A DNA stretch of 15,736 bases from an uncultured Faecalibacterium sp. GTDB lineage: Bacteria > Bacillota > Clostridia > Oscillospirales > Ruminococcaceae. A model generated the notes under the pieces. It worked only from the letters and a program-made list of their open reading frames with translations. It did not search any database and had not been told where the DNA came from. The DNA lies in NCBI GenBank assembly GCA_900772565.1, contig CAAHET010000118.1, positions 1 through 15,736 on the forward strand, written 5' to 3'. Below are positions 1-8,400 of the stretch, piece after piece. Position 1 is the first letter of the stretch, and each line of letters opens with the position of its first letter. The position numbers and the translations under genes were made by a program.

Positions 1-142
1 CAAGGCCATGAAGAAGGCCGGCGAGCTGACCGAGGACACCCAGAAGACCATGGAAGAGGATGTCCAGAAGCTGACTGATAAGTATATCAAGAACATTGAT
101 ACTGCCGTGGAAGAAAAGCAGAAGGAGATCATGGCCGTCTGA
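1..142 (+). CDS. frr: Ribosome recycling factor, C-terminal end (partial)
   Basis: Only the last 46 codons are present. The reading frame enters at base 2 and stops with TGA at 140-142. The visible tail is helical and charged, with the segment VQKLTDKYIKNID followed by a Lys/Glu-rich end, EKEIM-like. This matches the C-terminal helix of domain I of ribosome recycling factor, which splits post-termination ribosomes together with EF-G. Placement directly upstream of uppS and cdsA is the classic bacterial order (pyrH-frr-uppS-cdsA), which supports the identification. A terminator-like hairpin follows 28 bases after the stop. The start and most of the protein lie outside the window, so integrity of the gene cannot be judged. 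Confidence 0.9.
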   Translation, partial: KAMKKAGELTEDTQKTMEEDVQKLTDKYIKNIDTAVEEKQKEIMAV

Positions 143-169
143 TCCGCAGCACACAATAACAATTGGGAG

Positions 170-205
170 GTGCCGTGCGCTGGTGAAAGGTGCGCGGCAC
201 TTTTT
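170..205 (+). terminator. Terminator-like hairpin between frr and uppS (probable attenuator)
   Basis: An 11-bp stem joins 170-180 to 190-200 around a 9-base loop (181-189) and is followed at once by TTTTT (201-205). Two of the pairs are G-U on the + strand RNA. On the - strand they would be A/C mismatches, so the structure is built for + strand transcription. Only 30 bases separate the T-run from the uppS start, and no promoter is visible there, so uppS and the genes behind it presumably depend on partial readthrough. Confidence 0.75.
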
Positions 206-235
206 GCAGGGCAGCCCTGCTGCCGGGAGGTATAA

Positions 236-949
236 ATGGCACACCCCAAAGAATTTGCCGAGGGGCTTTCCATCGGCATCATCATGGACGGCAATGGCCG
301 CTGGGCGAAAAACCGCGGCCTGCCCCGCACCGCAGGACACAAAAAGGGTGCGGAGGTGTTCAAGGATATTGCCAACTACTGCGATGAACTTGGCGTAGCA
401 TCGGTGTATTTCTATGCCTTCTCCACCGAGAACTGGAAGCGCCCGCTGGAAGAGGTGGGTGCCATCATGAAGCTGTTCGCCCAGTACCTCATCGAGGGCT
501 TTGACTACAAGAACCGCAATATTCGCATCAAGTTCTTAGGCGACCGCACCGCGCTGGATCCCAAACTGCAAAAGATGATGAACGAGCTGGAAGGGGACTC
601 TGCCTGCAAGACCGGCATGACCCTGAACATCGCCATCAACTACGGCGGCCGCCCGGAGATCGTGCGGGCAGCGCAGCAGCTGGCCGCAAAGGCCGCAGCA
701 GGCCAGATTCGCCCCGAGGACATCAACGAGCAGATGATGAGCGATGCCATGTACACCGCCGGACAGAAGGACCCGGACTTTATCCTGCGTCCCAGCGGAG
801 AAAAGCGGCTGTCCAACTTTATGCTCTGGCAGGCAGCCTATTCGGAGCTGGTGGAAATGGATGTGCTCTGGCCGGACTTTACCCGTGCCGATCTGGATAC
901 CGCCATTGAGGAGTTCAACCATCGCAGCCGCCGGTTCGGCGGCATCTGA
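236..949 (+). CDS. uppS: Isoprenyl transferase (undecaprenyl diphosphate synthase)
   Basis: Cis-prenyltransferase that adds isopentenyl diphosphate units to farnesyl diphosphate to make undecaprenyl diphosphate, the lipid carrier for peptidoglycan and other envelope polymers. The 237-residue length is normal. The N-terminal signature IMDGNGRWA carries the catalytic Asp at residue 18. AFSTENWKRP lies at 61-70, and the diphosphate-binding segment RPSGEKRLSN at 185-194 has the expected Arg and Ser residues. The protein ends with RRFGGI, as in the family. The ATG at 236 is preceded by GGGAGG at 225-230, with a small GCAGGG/CCCTGC hairpin (206-220) just in front of it. Downstream are cdsA and two MEP-pathway genes that feed its substrate, so the neighbourhood is functionally coherent. 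It is expected to be cytosolic or peripheral to the membrane. Confidence 0.97.
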   Translation: MAHPKEFAEGLSIGIIMDGNGRWAKNRGLPRTAGHKKGAEVFKDIANYCDELGVASVYFYAFSTENWKRPLEEVGAIMKLFAQYLIEGFDYKNRNIRIKFLGDRTALDPKLQKMMNELEGDSACKTGMTLNIAINYGGRPEIVRAAQQLAAKAAAGQIRPEDINEQMMSDAMYTAGQKDPDFILRPSGEKRLSNFMLWQAAYSELVEMDVLWPDFTRADLDTAIEEFNHRSRRFGGI

Positions 950-1077
950 GCGGCAATCCGTCTGTATTGCAAACCCTGCATCTATGGTGCAGACCCGGCA
1001 GACCCGGTACTTCCTCGGGTCGGAATGTGTTGCCCCGCAAGGGGCTGCTGCCGGAAGAACAAAGGAGATCGAAACCT
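950..1077 (+). promoter_or_regulatory. cdsA leader with three consecutive small hairpins
   Basis: The 128-base gap between uppS and cdsA holds three short inverted repeats. They are CTGCA/TGCAG (976-980 with 988-992), GACCCG/CGGGTC (1001-1006 with 1016-1021) and GCCCC/GGGGC closed by a GCAA tetraloop (1032-1045). AGACCCGG occurs twice (991-998 and 1000-1007), so the 1016-1021 arm could pair with either copy. Pairing with the first copy would break the first hairpin. None is followed by a T-run, and I see no convincing promoter. The cdsA ribosome binding site follows at 1063-1067. Confidence 0.4.
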
Positions 1078-1938
1078 ATGAAAACACGCATTATTACTGC
1101 AATCGTGGGCATTCTGGTGCTCATCGGCGTGATGTTTACCTTCAACACCATGGTGTTCAATCTGGTGATCGCAGCCATCACCCTGATCGCCATCCACGAG
1201 ATTTATAGCGCCCTCGGCTTTGAAAAAAAGGACTGGCTCATGTACGCAGTGCTGGTACCCTACACATTGCTGGTCATGCTTTCCAGTTACAGCGCCATGC
1301 GCAAGCTGGTCATGCCCATGTCCTTTGTGCTGGTAACCTTTTTTGCTATCTATCTGGTGGTACGCAACGGCACCATCAGCTACCAGAAGGCCAGCGGTCT
1401 TTTGGTGTTTTCGGGCATCGTGATCTTCTGTTTCTACTCCTTCATTCTGCTCAAGGAGCGTCTGCCGGTGGAAAAATTCGGCTATGACGCTGTTTTCTTC
1501 ATTCTGCTCATCCTTTGCTTTGCATGGGGCGGCGACACCTGCGCCTACTTTGCAGGCCGTGCCTTCGGCAAGCATAAGCTGTGCCCGGTGGTCAGCCCCA
1601 AAAAGACGGTGGAGGGTGCTATCGGCGGTGTGCTGGGCACGATGGTGTTCGGCGTGGTCGCTACCCTCATCTACTCCATAGCGGCAAACCGCATGGAGGC
1701 CTTTACCCGCTCTAATATCGGCGTTTCTATGTACGTTATCATCGCGCTGCTGGGCTGCATCGCTGCGGTGCTGGGCATCTACGGTGACCTGTTTGCCAGC
1801 GTGGTTAAGCGCCAGTGCGGCATTAAGGATTACGGCACCATCTTCCCGGGGCACGGCGGCATTCTGGACCGCTTCGACAGCGTGATGTTTATCGCGCCCT
1901 TCGTGACCATGGTCATCACTGCCGTGTTTTACGCCTGA
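1078..1938 (+). CDS. cdsA: Phosphatidate cytidylyltransferase (CDP-diacylglycerol synthase)
   Basis: Integral membrane enzyme that makes CDP-diacylglycerol from phosphatidic acid and CTP, the branch point for phosphatidylglycerol-type phospholipids. The 286-residue product has about eight hydrophobic segments. Near the C-terminus, residues 241-267 match the full CDP-diglyceride synthetase signature: S-x-x-KR, then KD, then GHGG, then DRFD. GGDTCAYFAGRAFGKHK and SPKKTVEGAIGG in the middle are also family hallmarks. I chose the ATG at 1078 over an in-frame ATG at 967 because AAAGGAG ends 10 bases before it. The protein then starts MKTRIITAI and runs straight into the first membrane helix, as in homologues; the longer version would add 37 residues with no family resemblance. 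It lies between uppS and dxr, and the gap to dxr is only 19 bases, so translation is probably from one mRNA. Confidence 0.95.
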   Translation: MKTRIITAIVGILVLIGVMFTFNTMVFNLVIAAITLIAIHEIYSALGFEKKDWLMYAVLVPYTLLVMLSSYSAMRKLVMPMSFVLVTFFAIYLVVRNGTISYQKASGLLVFSGIVIFCFYSFILLKERLPVEKFGYDAVFFILLILCFAWGGDTCAYFAGRAFGKHKLCPVVSPKKTVEGAIGGVLGTMVFGVVATLIYSIAANRMEAFTRSNIGVSMYVIIALLGCIAAVLGIYGDLFASVVKRQCGIKDYGTIFPGHGGILDRFDSVMFIAPFVTMVITAVFYA

Positions 1939-1957
1939 TACAGGGGAGGAAACTATT

Positions 1958-3109
1958 ATGTCTAAAAAAATTACGCTGCTGGGTTCTACCGGTTCCATCG
2001 GCACCCAGAGTCTGGATGTCATCCGCGCCCAAGGGTACGAGGTGTACGGCCTTTCTGCCCACAGCCATGTGGAAAAGATCTTGCAGCAGGTCGAGGAGTT
2101 TCACCCGAAATACGTCTGCATGACTGACCCGGACGCCGCCGCAAAGCTGGACGCTGCGCTGGCAGGCCGGGCAAATGCGCCCAAGCTGCTCACCGGCCCG
2201 GAGGGGCTGAAAGAGCTGGCAGCGCTGGACGGCCCGGATGTGGTGCTGAACAGCGTGGTAGGCATTGCCGGTCTTGGAGCCAGCCTGTGCGCCATTGAAA
2301 GCGGCCACGACTTGGCACTGGCCAACAAGGAAAGCCTTGTCACCGGCGGGCATCTGGTCACGCAGGCCGTGGAAAAGCACGGTGTACAGCTGCTTCCCGT
2401 GGACAGTGAGCACTCTGCCATTTTCCAGTGCCTGCAGGATAAGGAAAGCGCTCCCAGCCTGACCAAAATTCTGCTCACGGCTTCCGGCGGCCCCTTCTTC
2501 GGCATGACTACCGAGCAGCTGCGCGGCAAAACCCGTGCAGACGCTCTCAAGCATCCCAACTGGAATATGGGCGCGAAGATCACCATTGACTCTGCCACCC
2601 TGATGAACAAGGGTCTGGAGCTGATCGAGGCCGTATGGCTCTTCGGTCTGCCGCCGGAAAAAATCCAGATCGTGGTGCAGCGCCAGAGCATCGTCCACTC
2701 TGCGGTGCAGTTCAGCGATAATTCGATCATTGCCCAGCTGGGTGTGCCGGATATGCGTATCCCCATCCAGTACGCCCTGACCTACCCCAAGCGTGTGCCG
2801 GGCGTAGTGCCGGAGCTGGACTTTACCACCCTGAAGCTGCTCACCTTCGATGTGGCCGACGAAGAGACCTTCCGCTGCCTTGCCGCCTGCAAAAAGGCCA
2901 TCCGCAAGGGCGGTCTTGGCCCCTGCGCCGCCAACGGTGCCAACGAGGAAGCCGTTAAGCTGTTCCTTGAGGATAAGATCGGCTTCTTGGATATCGGCCG
3001 CTTGGTGGAAGCTGTTGTGGACAGCGACAGCTTTGGTGGCGACTATACGCTGGCAGACGTGTACGAGTGCGACCGCATGGCGCGCGCATTCGTGCGGGCA
3101 CATCTGTAA
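1958..3109 (+). CDS. dxr: 1-deoxy-D-xylulose 5-phosphate reductoisomerase
   Basis: Second step of the MEP isoprenoid pathway: NADPH-dependent rearrangement and reduction of DXP to 2-C-methyl-D-erythritol 4-phosphate in the cytosol. The 383 residues are the usual length. The NADPH-binding GSTGSIGTQ is at residues 9-17, LANKES at 121-126 and the metal-binding VDSEHSAIF at 148-156 (D149, E151). TASGGPF is at 174-180, HPNWNMGAKI around 199, and DSATLMNKGLE at 211-221, where E221 is the third expected metal ligand. One deviation is VVQRQSIVHS at 239-248, where most family members I recall have His in place of Q241. The nearby H247 is kept, as are H152 and H199, so the enzyme looks active. The ATG is preceded by GGGGAGG (1943-1949). 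It sits with ispG, another MEP gene, in the same cluster. Confidence 0.97.
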   Translation: MSKKITLLGSTGSIGTQSLDVIRAQGYEVYGLSAHSHVEKILQQVEEFHPKYVCMTDPDAAAKLDAALAGRANAPKLLTGPEGLKELAALDGPDVVLNSVVGIAGLGASLCAIESGHDLALANKESLVTGGHLVTQAVEKHGVQLLPVDSEHSAIFQCLQDKESAPSLTKILLTASGGPFFGMTTEQLRGKTRADALKHPNWNMGAKITIDSATLMNKGLELIEAVWLFGLPPEKIQIVVQRQSIVHSAVQFSDNSIIAQLGVPDMRIPIQYALTYPKRVPGVVPELDFTTLKLLTFDVADEETFRCLAACKKAIRKGGLGPCAANGANEEAVKLFLEDKIGFLDIGRLVEAVVDSDSFGGDYTLADVYECDRMARAFVRAHL

Positions 3110-3130
3110 CGCTTTATCAGAATATACGCT

Positions 3131-3157
3131 CCGGCGCTGCTTTTACAATAGCGCCGG
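3131..3157 (+). promoter_or_regulatory. Hairpin in the dxr-rseP gap
   Basis: A perfect 8-bp stem, CCGGCGCT (3131-3138) with AGCGCCGG (3150-3157), closes an 11-base loop containing TTTT. It has no T-run after it, so it does not look like a terminator. It ends 8 bases before the rseP ribosome binding site AGGAG (3166-3170). It could influence mRNA processing or access to that site. Confidence 0.5.
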
Positions 3158-3175
3158 GGCGCTATAGGAGAACGA

Positions 3176-4288
3176 ATGTCTTTTATTATCACCATCCTTG
3201 CCGCGCTGCTCGTGTTCAGTGCGGTGATCGCCATCCACGAGTTCGGGCATTTTGCGGTGGCAAAGCTCTGCGGCATTCAGGTCAACGAGTTTTCCATCGG
3301 CATGGGGCCGGTGCTCTGGAAAAAGAACCGCAAGGGCACCCAGTACAGCCTGCGCGCCCTGCCTGTGGGCGGCTTTGTAGCGCTGGAAGGGGAGGAAAGC
3401 CCCGAAAGCCAGCAGGCAGAAGCTGCCCGCGCGGCACAGGAGCAGCCCGCCCCGGAGACCGAAGCACCCGTGCAGCCCACTGGCATTCCTTTAAACGAAG
3501 CGCCGGTATGGCAGCGGGTACTGGTCATGGTAGCCGGTGCAGTCATGAACTTTGTGCTGGGCTTTGTGGTGCTGGTGATCCTCATCGCCGCCCAGAACGA
3601 GCCCATCACCAGCAAGACCATCTACGCCATTCAGGACGGTGCCCTCTGCGGGCAGACCGGCCTGCAGGCAGGGGACAAGGTTCTGGCGGTGAACGGCCGC
3701 CGCTGCTTTGTGGCAAACGACATCTTGTACGAGCTGGTGCGCACCCAGTCCTACAGTGCGGATTTCACCGTGCTGCGGGACGGCCAAAAGGTGCAGCTGC
3801 CGGGGGTGCAGTTTGACACATGGCAGGATGAAAAGGGCGAGACCCACATGAGCATCGGCTTTTCCGTCTATGGGTTGGAAAAGACCCCCGGCAACGTTCT
3901 GCGGGAGGCGGGCAACAGCGTGCTGTACTATGGGCGCATCGTGTTCACCTCCCTTGTGGACTTAGTGCGCGGGCGGGAGAGCATCAACAACCTCTCCGGC
4001 CCGGTGGGCATCGTATCGGCCATCGGGCAGGCAGCCAGCTACGGCTGGCAGGATCTGCTGGAGCTGCTGGCGCTCATCACCGTCAACCTTGGCATCCTCA
4101 ACCTGCTGCCTTTCCCGGCGCTGGACGGCGGCAAGGTGGTATTTTTGGTCATTGAAGGCGTCACCGGCCATGCAGTGCCGGAAAAGCTGCAAAGCGTGCT
4201 CACCCTTGCAACCTTCGGGCTGCTGTTCGGGCTGATGCTCTTTGCAACCTACAACGATATTCTCCGGCTCATTACCGGGACAGTATAA
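3176..4288 (+). CDS. rseP: RIP metalloprotease RseP/RasP family (site-2 protease)
   Basis: Membrane-embedded zinc protease that cuts substrates within the bilayer. In relatives it degrades anti-sigma factors and leftover signal peptides; the substrate here is not known. The zinc motif HEFGH is at residues 21-25 inside the first membrane helix. GGF at 65-67 is the membrane-associated loop, a PDZ-like domain spans about 148-212, and the second active-site motif NLLPFPALDGG is at 309-319 (D317). Further hydrophobic helices lie at about 117-140, 295-312 and 342-360. The length of 370 is normal, although residues 72-104 form a Glu/Ala/Gln/Pro-rich stretch that looks like an expansion of a usually shorter loop. 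ATG 3176 has AGGAG at 3166-3170. It lies between dxr and ispG and shares the transcript, with 15 bases to ispG. Confidence 0.95.
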   Translation: MSFIITILAALLVFSAVIAIHEFGHFAVAKLCGIQVNEFSIGMGPVLWKKNRKGTQYSLRALPVGGFVALEGEESPESQQAEAARAAQEQPAPETEAPVQPTGIPLNEAPVWQRVLVMVAGAVMNFVLGFVVLVILIAAQNEPITSKTIYAIQDGALCGQTGLQAGDKVLAVNGRRCFVANDILYELVRTQSYSADFTVLRDGQKVQLPGVQFDTWQDEKGETHMSIGFSVYGLEKTPGNVLREAGNSVLYYGRIVFTSLVDLVRGRESINNLSGPVGIVSAIGQAASYGWQDLLELLALITVNLGILNLLPFPALDGGKVVFLVIEGVTGHAVPEKLQSVLTLATFGLLFGLMLFATYNDILRLITGTV

Positions 4289-4303
4289 GAAAGGGGAACC
4301 CTT

Positions 4304-5350
4304 ATGCGGCAGAAAAAACGTGAAGTGAAGATCGGCAATGTGACCATCGGCGGCAGCAACCCTATTGCGGTGCAGACCATGCTCAATGTGCCGGTGGAGG
4401 ACATTGAGGGCAATGTGGCACAGGCCAAGCGGTGCGAAGCCGCAGGCTGCCAGATTTTGCGGGTGACCTGCCCCAGCCCGGCAGATGCAAAGTGCATCGA
4501 AGCCGTCAAGAACGCGGTGAACATCCCCATCGTGGCGGATATCCACTTTGACTACAAGGCTGCGCTGGCCTGCGCGGACGTGGGGGTGGACAAGATCCGC
4601 ATCAACCCGGGCAACATCGGTGACGACGACCGGGTAAAGGCAGTGGTGGATGCCTGCCAGCAGAAGAATATCCCTATCCGTATTGGTGTCAACGGCGGCA
4701 GTCTGGAAAAGCACATTCTTGCCCGTTACGGCGCACCCACCCCGGAAGCCATGGTGGAAAGCGCCTTGTACCATGTGCGGCTGCTGGAAAAGTTCGATTT
4801 TAACAACATCGTCATCTCCATCAAAAACTCCAACGTGCCCCGCATGATGGAAGCCTACCGCCAGCTCAGCGCCGTCACCGACTACCCGCTCCATGTGGGC
4901 GTCACCGAAGCCGGCACCTACCAGATGGGTCTGCTGAAAAGCGGCATGGGTATCGGCGGGATGCTGCTGGAGGGCATCGGCGACACCATCCGCGTGTCGC
5001 TGGCTGCCGAGCCGGAAAAAGAGGTGGAGGCAGGCTTCAACATCCTGCGCGCCGTGGGCTTCCCGGTTACTGGGCCGGAGGTCATCACCTGTCCCACCTG
5101 CGGACGCACCCAGTACCCCTGCACCGAGATCGCCAACGAGGTGGAAAAGCGGTTGCAGGGCTATAAAAAGTCCATCAAGGTGGCCGTGATGGGCTGCGTT
5201 GTCAACGGCCCCGGCGAGGCGCGCGAAGCCGATATCGGCATTGCGGGCGGCAAGGGCGAGGCCGTGCTGTTCATCCACGGCCAGCCCATCAAAAAGCTGA
5301 CCGGCGATAACATTCTGGATCAGTTCATGGACGAGATCTATAAACTATAA
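4304..5350 (+). CDS. ispG: 4-hydroxy-3-methylbut-2-enyl diphosphate synthase (IspG/GcpE)
   Basis: Iron-sulfur enzyme of the MEP pathway that reductively converts 2-C-methyl-D-erythritol 2,4-cyclodiphosphate to HMBPP. The N-terminal TIM-barrel part is clear: GGSNPIAVQTM at 16-26, LRVTCPS at 52-58, VADIHFDYKAAL at 77-88 and KIRINPGNIG at 97-106. The C-terminal reductase part holds the [4Fe-4S] ligands CPTCGR (C263, C266), then MGCVVNGPGE (C298, E305). The spacing between these ligands equals that of the E. coli enzyme (270, 273, 305, 312). The 348-residue length is typical of the short bacterial form. Translation starts at ATG 4304 after AAGGGGA, 15 bases behind the rseP stop. It works in the same pathway as dxr upstream. 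It needs an external electron donor, probably ferredoxin or flavodoxin, which is not in the window. Confidence 0.97.
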   Translation: MRQKKREVKIGNVTIGGSNPIAVQTMLNVPVEDIEGNVAQAKRCEAAGCQILRVTCPSPADAKCIEAVKNAVNIPIVADIHFDYKAALACADVGVDKIRINPGNIGDDDRVKAVVDACQQKNIPIRIGVNGGSLEKHILARYGAPTPEAMVESALYHVRLLEKFDFNNIVISIKNSNVPRMMEAYRQLSAVTDYPLHVGVTEAGTYQMGLLKSGMGIGGMLLEGIGDTIRVSLAAEPEKEVEAGFNILRAVGFPVTGPEVITCPTCGRTQYPCTEIANEVEKRLQGYKKSIKVAVMGCVVNGPGEAREADIGIAGGKGEAVLFIHGQPIKKLTGDNILDQFMDEIYKL

Positions 5351-5364
5351 GCATTCTTTTCCCT

Positions 5365-5399
5365 ACTGCCACACCCGCAAAAACGGGTGCGGCAGTTTG
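5365..5399 (+). terminator. Weak terminator-like hairpin between ispG and polC
   Basis: A 13-bp inverted repeat (5365-5377 with 5384-5396) surrounds the loop CAAAAA. A single A/C mismatch (5371 against 5390) interrupts it on the + strand. It is followed only by TTTGTGCTG, a poor T-run, so termination should be partial at best. The next gene, polC, starts 38 bases later and I see no promoter in between. It probably acts as an attenuator or mRNA-stability element. Confidence 0.5.
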
Positions 5400-5434
5400 T
5401 GCTGTAAAGAACCCACCAAAAAGGAGTACCATTT

Positions 5435-8400
5435 GTGAAACCACTTGTTTCCCAGCTGTGGCCGCAGTTTATGGCGGACCCGGATTTTGCGGCCTGCTTC
5501 GGGCAGGTGATCGTGGAGCACGCCCGGATGCTGCGGCAGGACCGGCAGGTCGAGTTTACCCTGCGCAGCGCCGCCCCGCTGGATCAGAACCTCTGCGCCC
5601 GCCTGCTGGCTTCCCTGCAGCCGGACTACGAGGGCTTTGAACTGAAGATCAAAAACCTGTTCGGCTATGCCATGCTGGACGAGCACGCCTTGCGCACCCT
5701 GCTGGAGGACATGAAGCGGGACGGTGTGCCCATCAACGGCTTTCTGGACAGGAGCAGTATTTCCATCACCGGGCAGAACATCACGGTGGGGGTGTGCCAC
5801 GGCACAAAGTTTTTGCAGGAGATGGGCTTTGAGGAACTGCTTGCAAAGCGCATTGCCGAGCATACCGGCGTTACCCCCAAGGTGACGCTGCAAAGCGCTG
5901 TGACTGCGGCCGAGCAGCAGCAAATGGAAGAAAAGCTGGAGCGCAAGATCGCACCGCCGGTGGTCAAGTTTGAGAAAAAGAACACCGCACCGTCCATCAA
6001 GGTGGAGGGCCTCAACCTTACCGACAAGCCTGTCACCATCTTCCACGGAAAAATGTTCACCCCCAAAAACCTTACCCCCCTCAAGGACCTTGGCGGCGAG
6101 GGCGGCAAGTGCATGATCTGGGGCGATGTGTTCTTTACCGAGGTCAAGGGCAACTACCGCAAGATCTATACCGTGTCCATCACCGACTATACTGGCTCTA
6201 TCAACCTGAAGGTCCGTGCACAGGAAGGGGAGGACTGCTCCAAGTGGGAGGGCATCGGCAAGGGCAGCACAGTCATCGTGCGGGGCGACTGCTCCTACGA
6301 TAAATACGAGCACGACTACATCGTGTACCCCTATGATGTACTGATCGTGGAGCGCAAAAAGCGGGAGGATACCGCCCCGGAAAAGCGGGTGGAGCTGCAT
6401 CTGCACACCAAGCTTTCCAGCATGGACGGCTTCTGCGACCCCGGCGGCATCGTCAAGCTGGCGCACCGCATGGGACACCCCGCCATTGCCATCACCGACC
6501 ACGGCGTGTGTCAGGGCTACCCGGAAGCCATGCTGGCGGCAGATGATATCCGCAAAAAGGACCCGGATTTCAAGCTCATCTACGGCTGCGAAGCCTATTT
6601 TGTGGACGACATGGTGCCCTGCGTCTACGGCGTAAAGGATCAGCCGCTGGACGGCGAGTTCTGCGTGTTTGACACCGAGACCACCGGTCTTGACCCCGGG
6701 GTGGAGTACCTTACCGAGATCGGCGCGGTCATCATCCGCAACGGCGAGGTGGTGGAGGAGTTCGACACCTTCGTCAAGCCCGGCAAGCCTATCACCCCCA
6801 AGATCACCGAGCTGACCGGCATCACCAACGAGATGGTGGCGGATGCGCCCGGTGAAAAGGAAGCGCTGGAAGCCTTTCTTGCCTTTGCCGGTGACCGCAT
6901 TCTGGTTGGGCACAATGTCCATGCCTTTGATATGCGCTTTCTGCGGGCAGCTGCCAAGCGTAGCGGCATCAAGCTGGAGCCGACCTATATCGACACCCTG
7001 ACCATGGCGCAGACCATGTACCCGGGCCTGCACAATTATAAACAGGGCACCATCAATAAGCATCTGGAACTGCCCACCTACGAAGCGCATCGCGCCTGCG
7101 AGGACTCCGCTGCGCTGGGACGCATCTTCTGCGTGATGCTGAATGACCTTGCGGAAAAAGAGGTGACCAAGGTCAGCGAGATCAACACCGGCCTTGGCGG
7201 CAACCGCGAGGTGTTGAAAAAGAAATACTACCACCTCATCATTCTGGTCAAAAACCAGATGGGTCTGAAGAATCTGTACAAGATCGTCAGTGAGGCGCAC
7301 GTCAATTATTTCTTCAAAAAGCCCCGCGTGCCCCGCAGCCTGCTGAACAAGTACCGGGACGGCTTGCTGCTTACCAGCGCCTGTGAAGCGGGCGAGCTGT
7401 ACCGCGCCATCGTGGACGGCACCAGCTACGAGGAACTGAAAAAGATCGCCGCCTACTACGATATCCTTGAGATCCAGCCGCTGGGCAACAACGCCTATAT
7501 GGTGCGGGACGGCAAGGTGGACAGCGAGGAGCGGATCAAGGAGTTCAACCGCACCGTCATCAAGCTGGGTGAAGATCTGCACAAGCCGGTCATCGCCACC
7601 GGCGACGTGCATTTTACCGAGCCGGAGGATGCGATCTACCGCGCTGTATTGCAGGCGGGCAACGGCTTTAAGGATGCCGACAACCAGCCGCCGCTGTTCT
7701 TCCGCACCACGCAGGATATGCTGGCGCAGTTCTACTATCTGCCCAAGGAAAAAGCCTACGAGGTTGTGGTGAAGAACCCCCGCAAGATCGCCGCCATGAT
7801 CGACAACAATGTGCGCGCCATCCCCCGGGGCACCTACCCGCCCAGCATCGAGGGCGCAGAGCAGCAGCTGCGCGATGCCACATGGGAGCACGCCAAGCGG
7901 GATTACGGCGCCCCCCTGCCCGAGATCGTGGAAAAGCGGCTGCAAAAGGAACTGGATTCCATCTGCGGCCACGGCTACGCGGTACTGTACGTCATTGCGG
8001 TCAAACTGGTGGCCTACTCCAATGCGGGCGGCTATCAGGTGGGCAGCCGTGGCTCGGTCGGTTCCTCCGCTGTGGCGCACTTCTCCGGCATCTCGGAGGT
8101 GAACAGTCTGCCACCCCACTACCGCTGCCCCAAGTGCAAGCACAGCGAGTTCATCACCGACGGCAGCGTGGACGATGGCTTTGACCTGCCGGATAAAAAC
8201 TGTCCCCACTGCGGCACCCGGATGCTGGTGGACGGCCACGACATTCCCTTCGAGACCTTCCTTGGCTTCTACGGCGATAAGGAACCGGATATCGACCTGA
8301 ACTTCTCCGGCGAGTACCAGTCCAATGTGCACCGCTACACCGAGGAGCTGTTCGGCAAGGCCAACGTGTTCAAGGCCGGCACGGTGTCCGGTATTCAGGA

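Noticed and set aside
967..1077. An earlier in-frame ATG for cdsA
   Set aside because: It has no ribosome binding site, would translate the hairpin-rich leader, and adds residues unlike the family. ATG 1078 has AAAGGAG at proper spacing.
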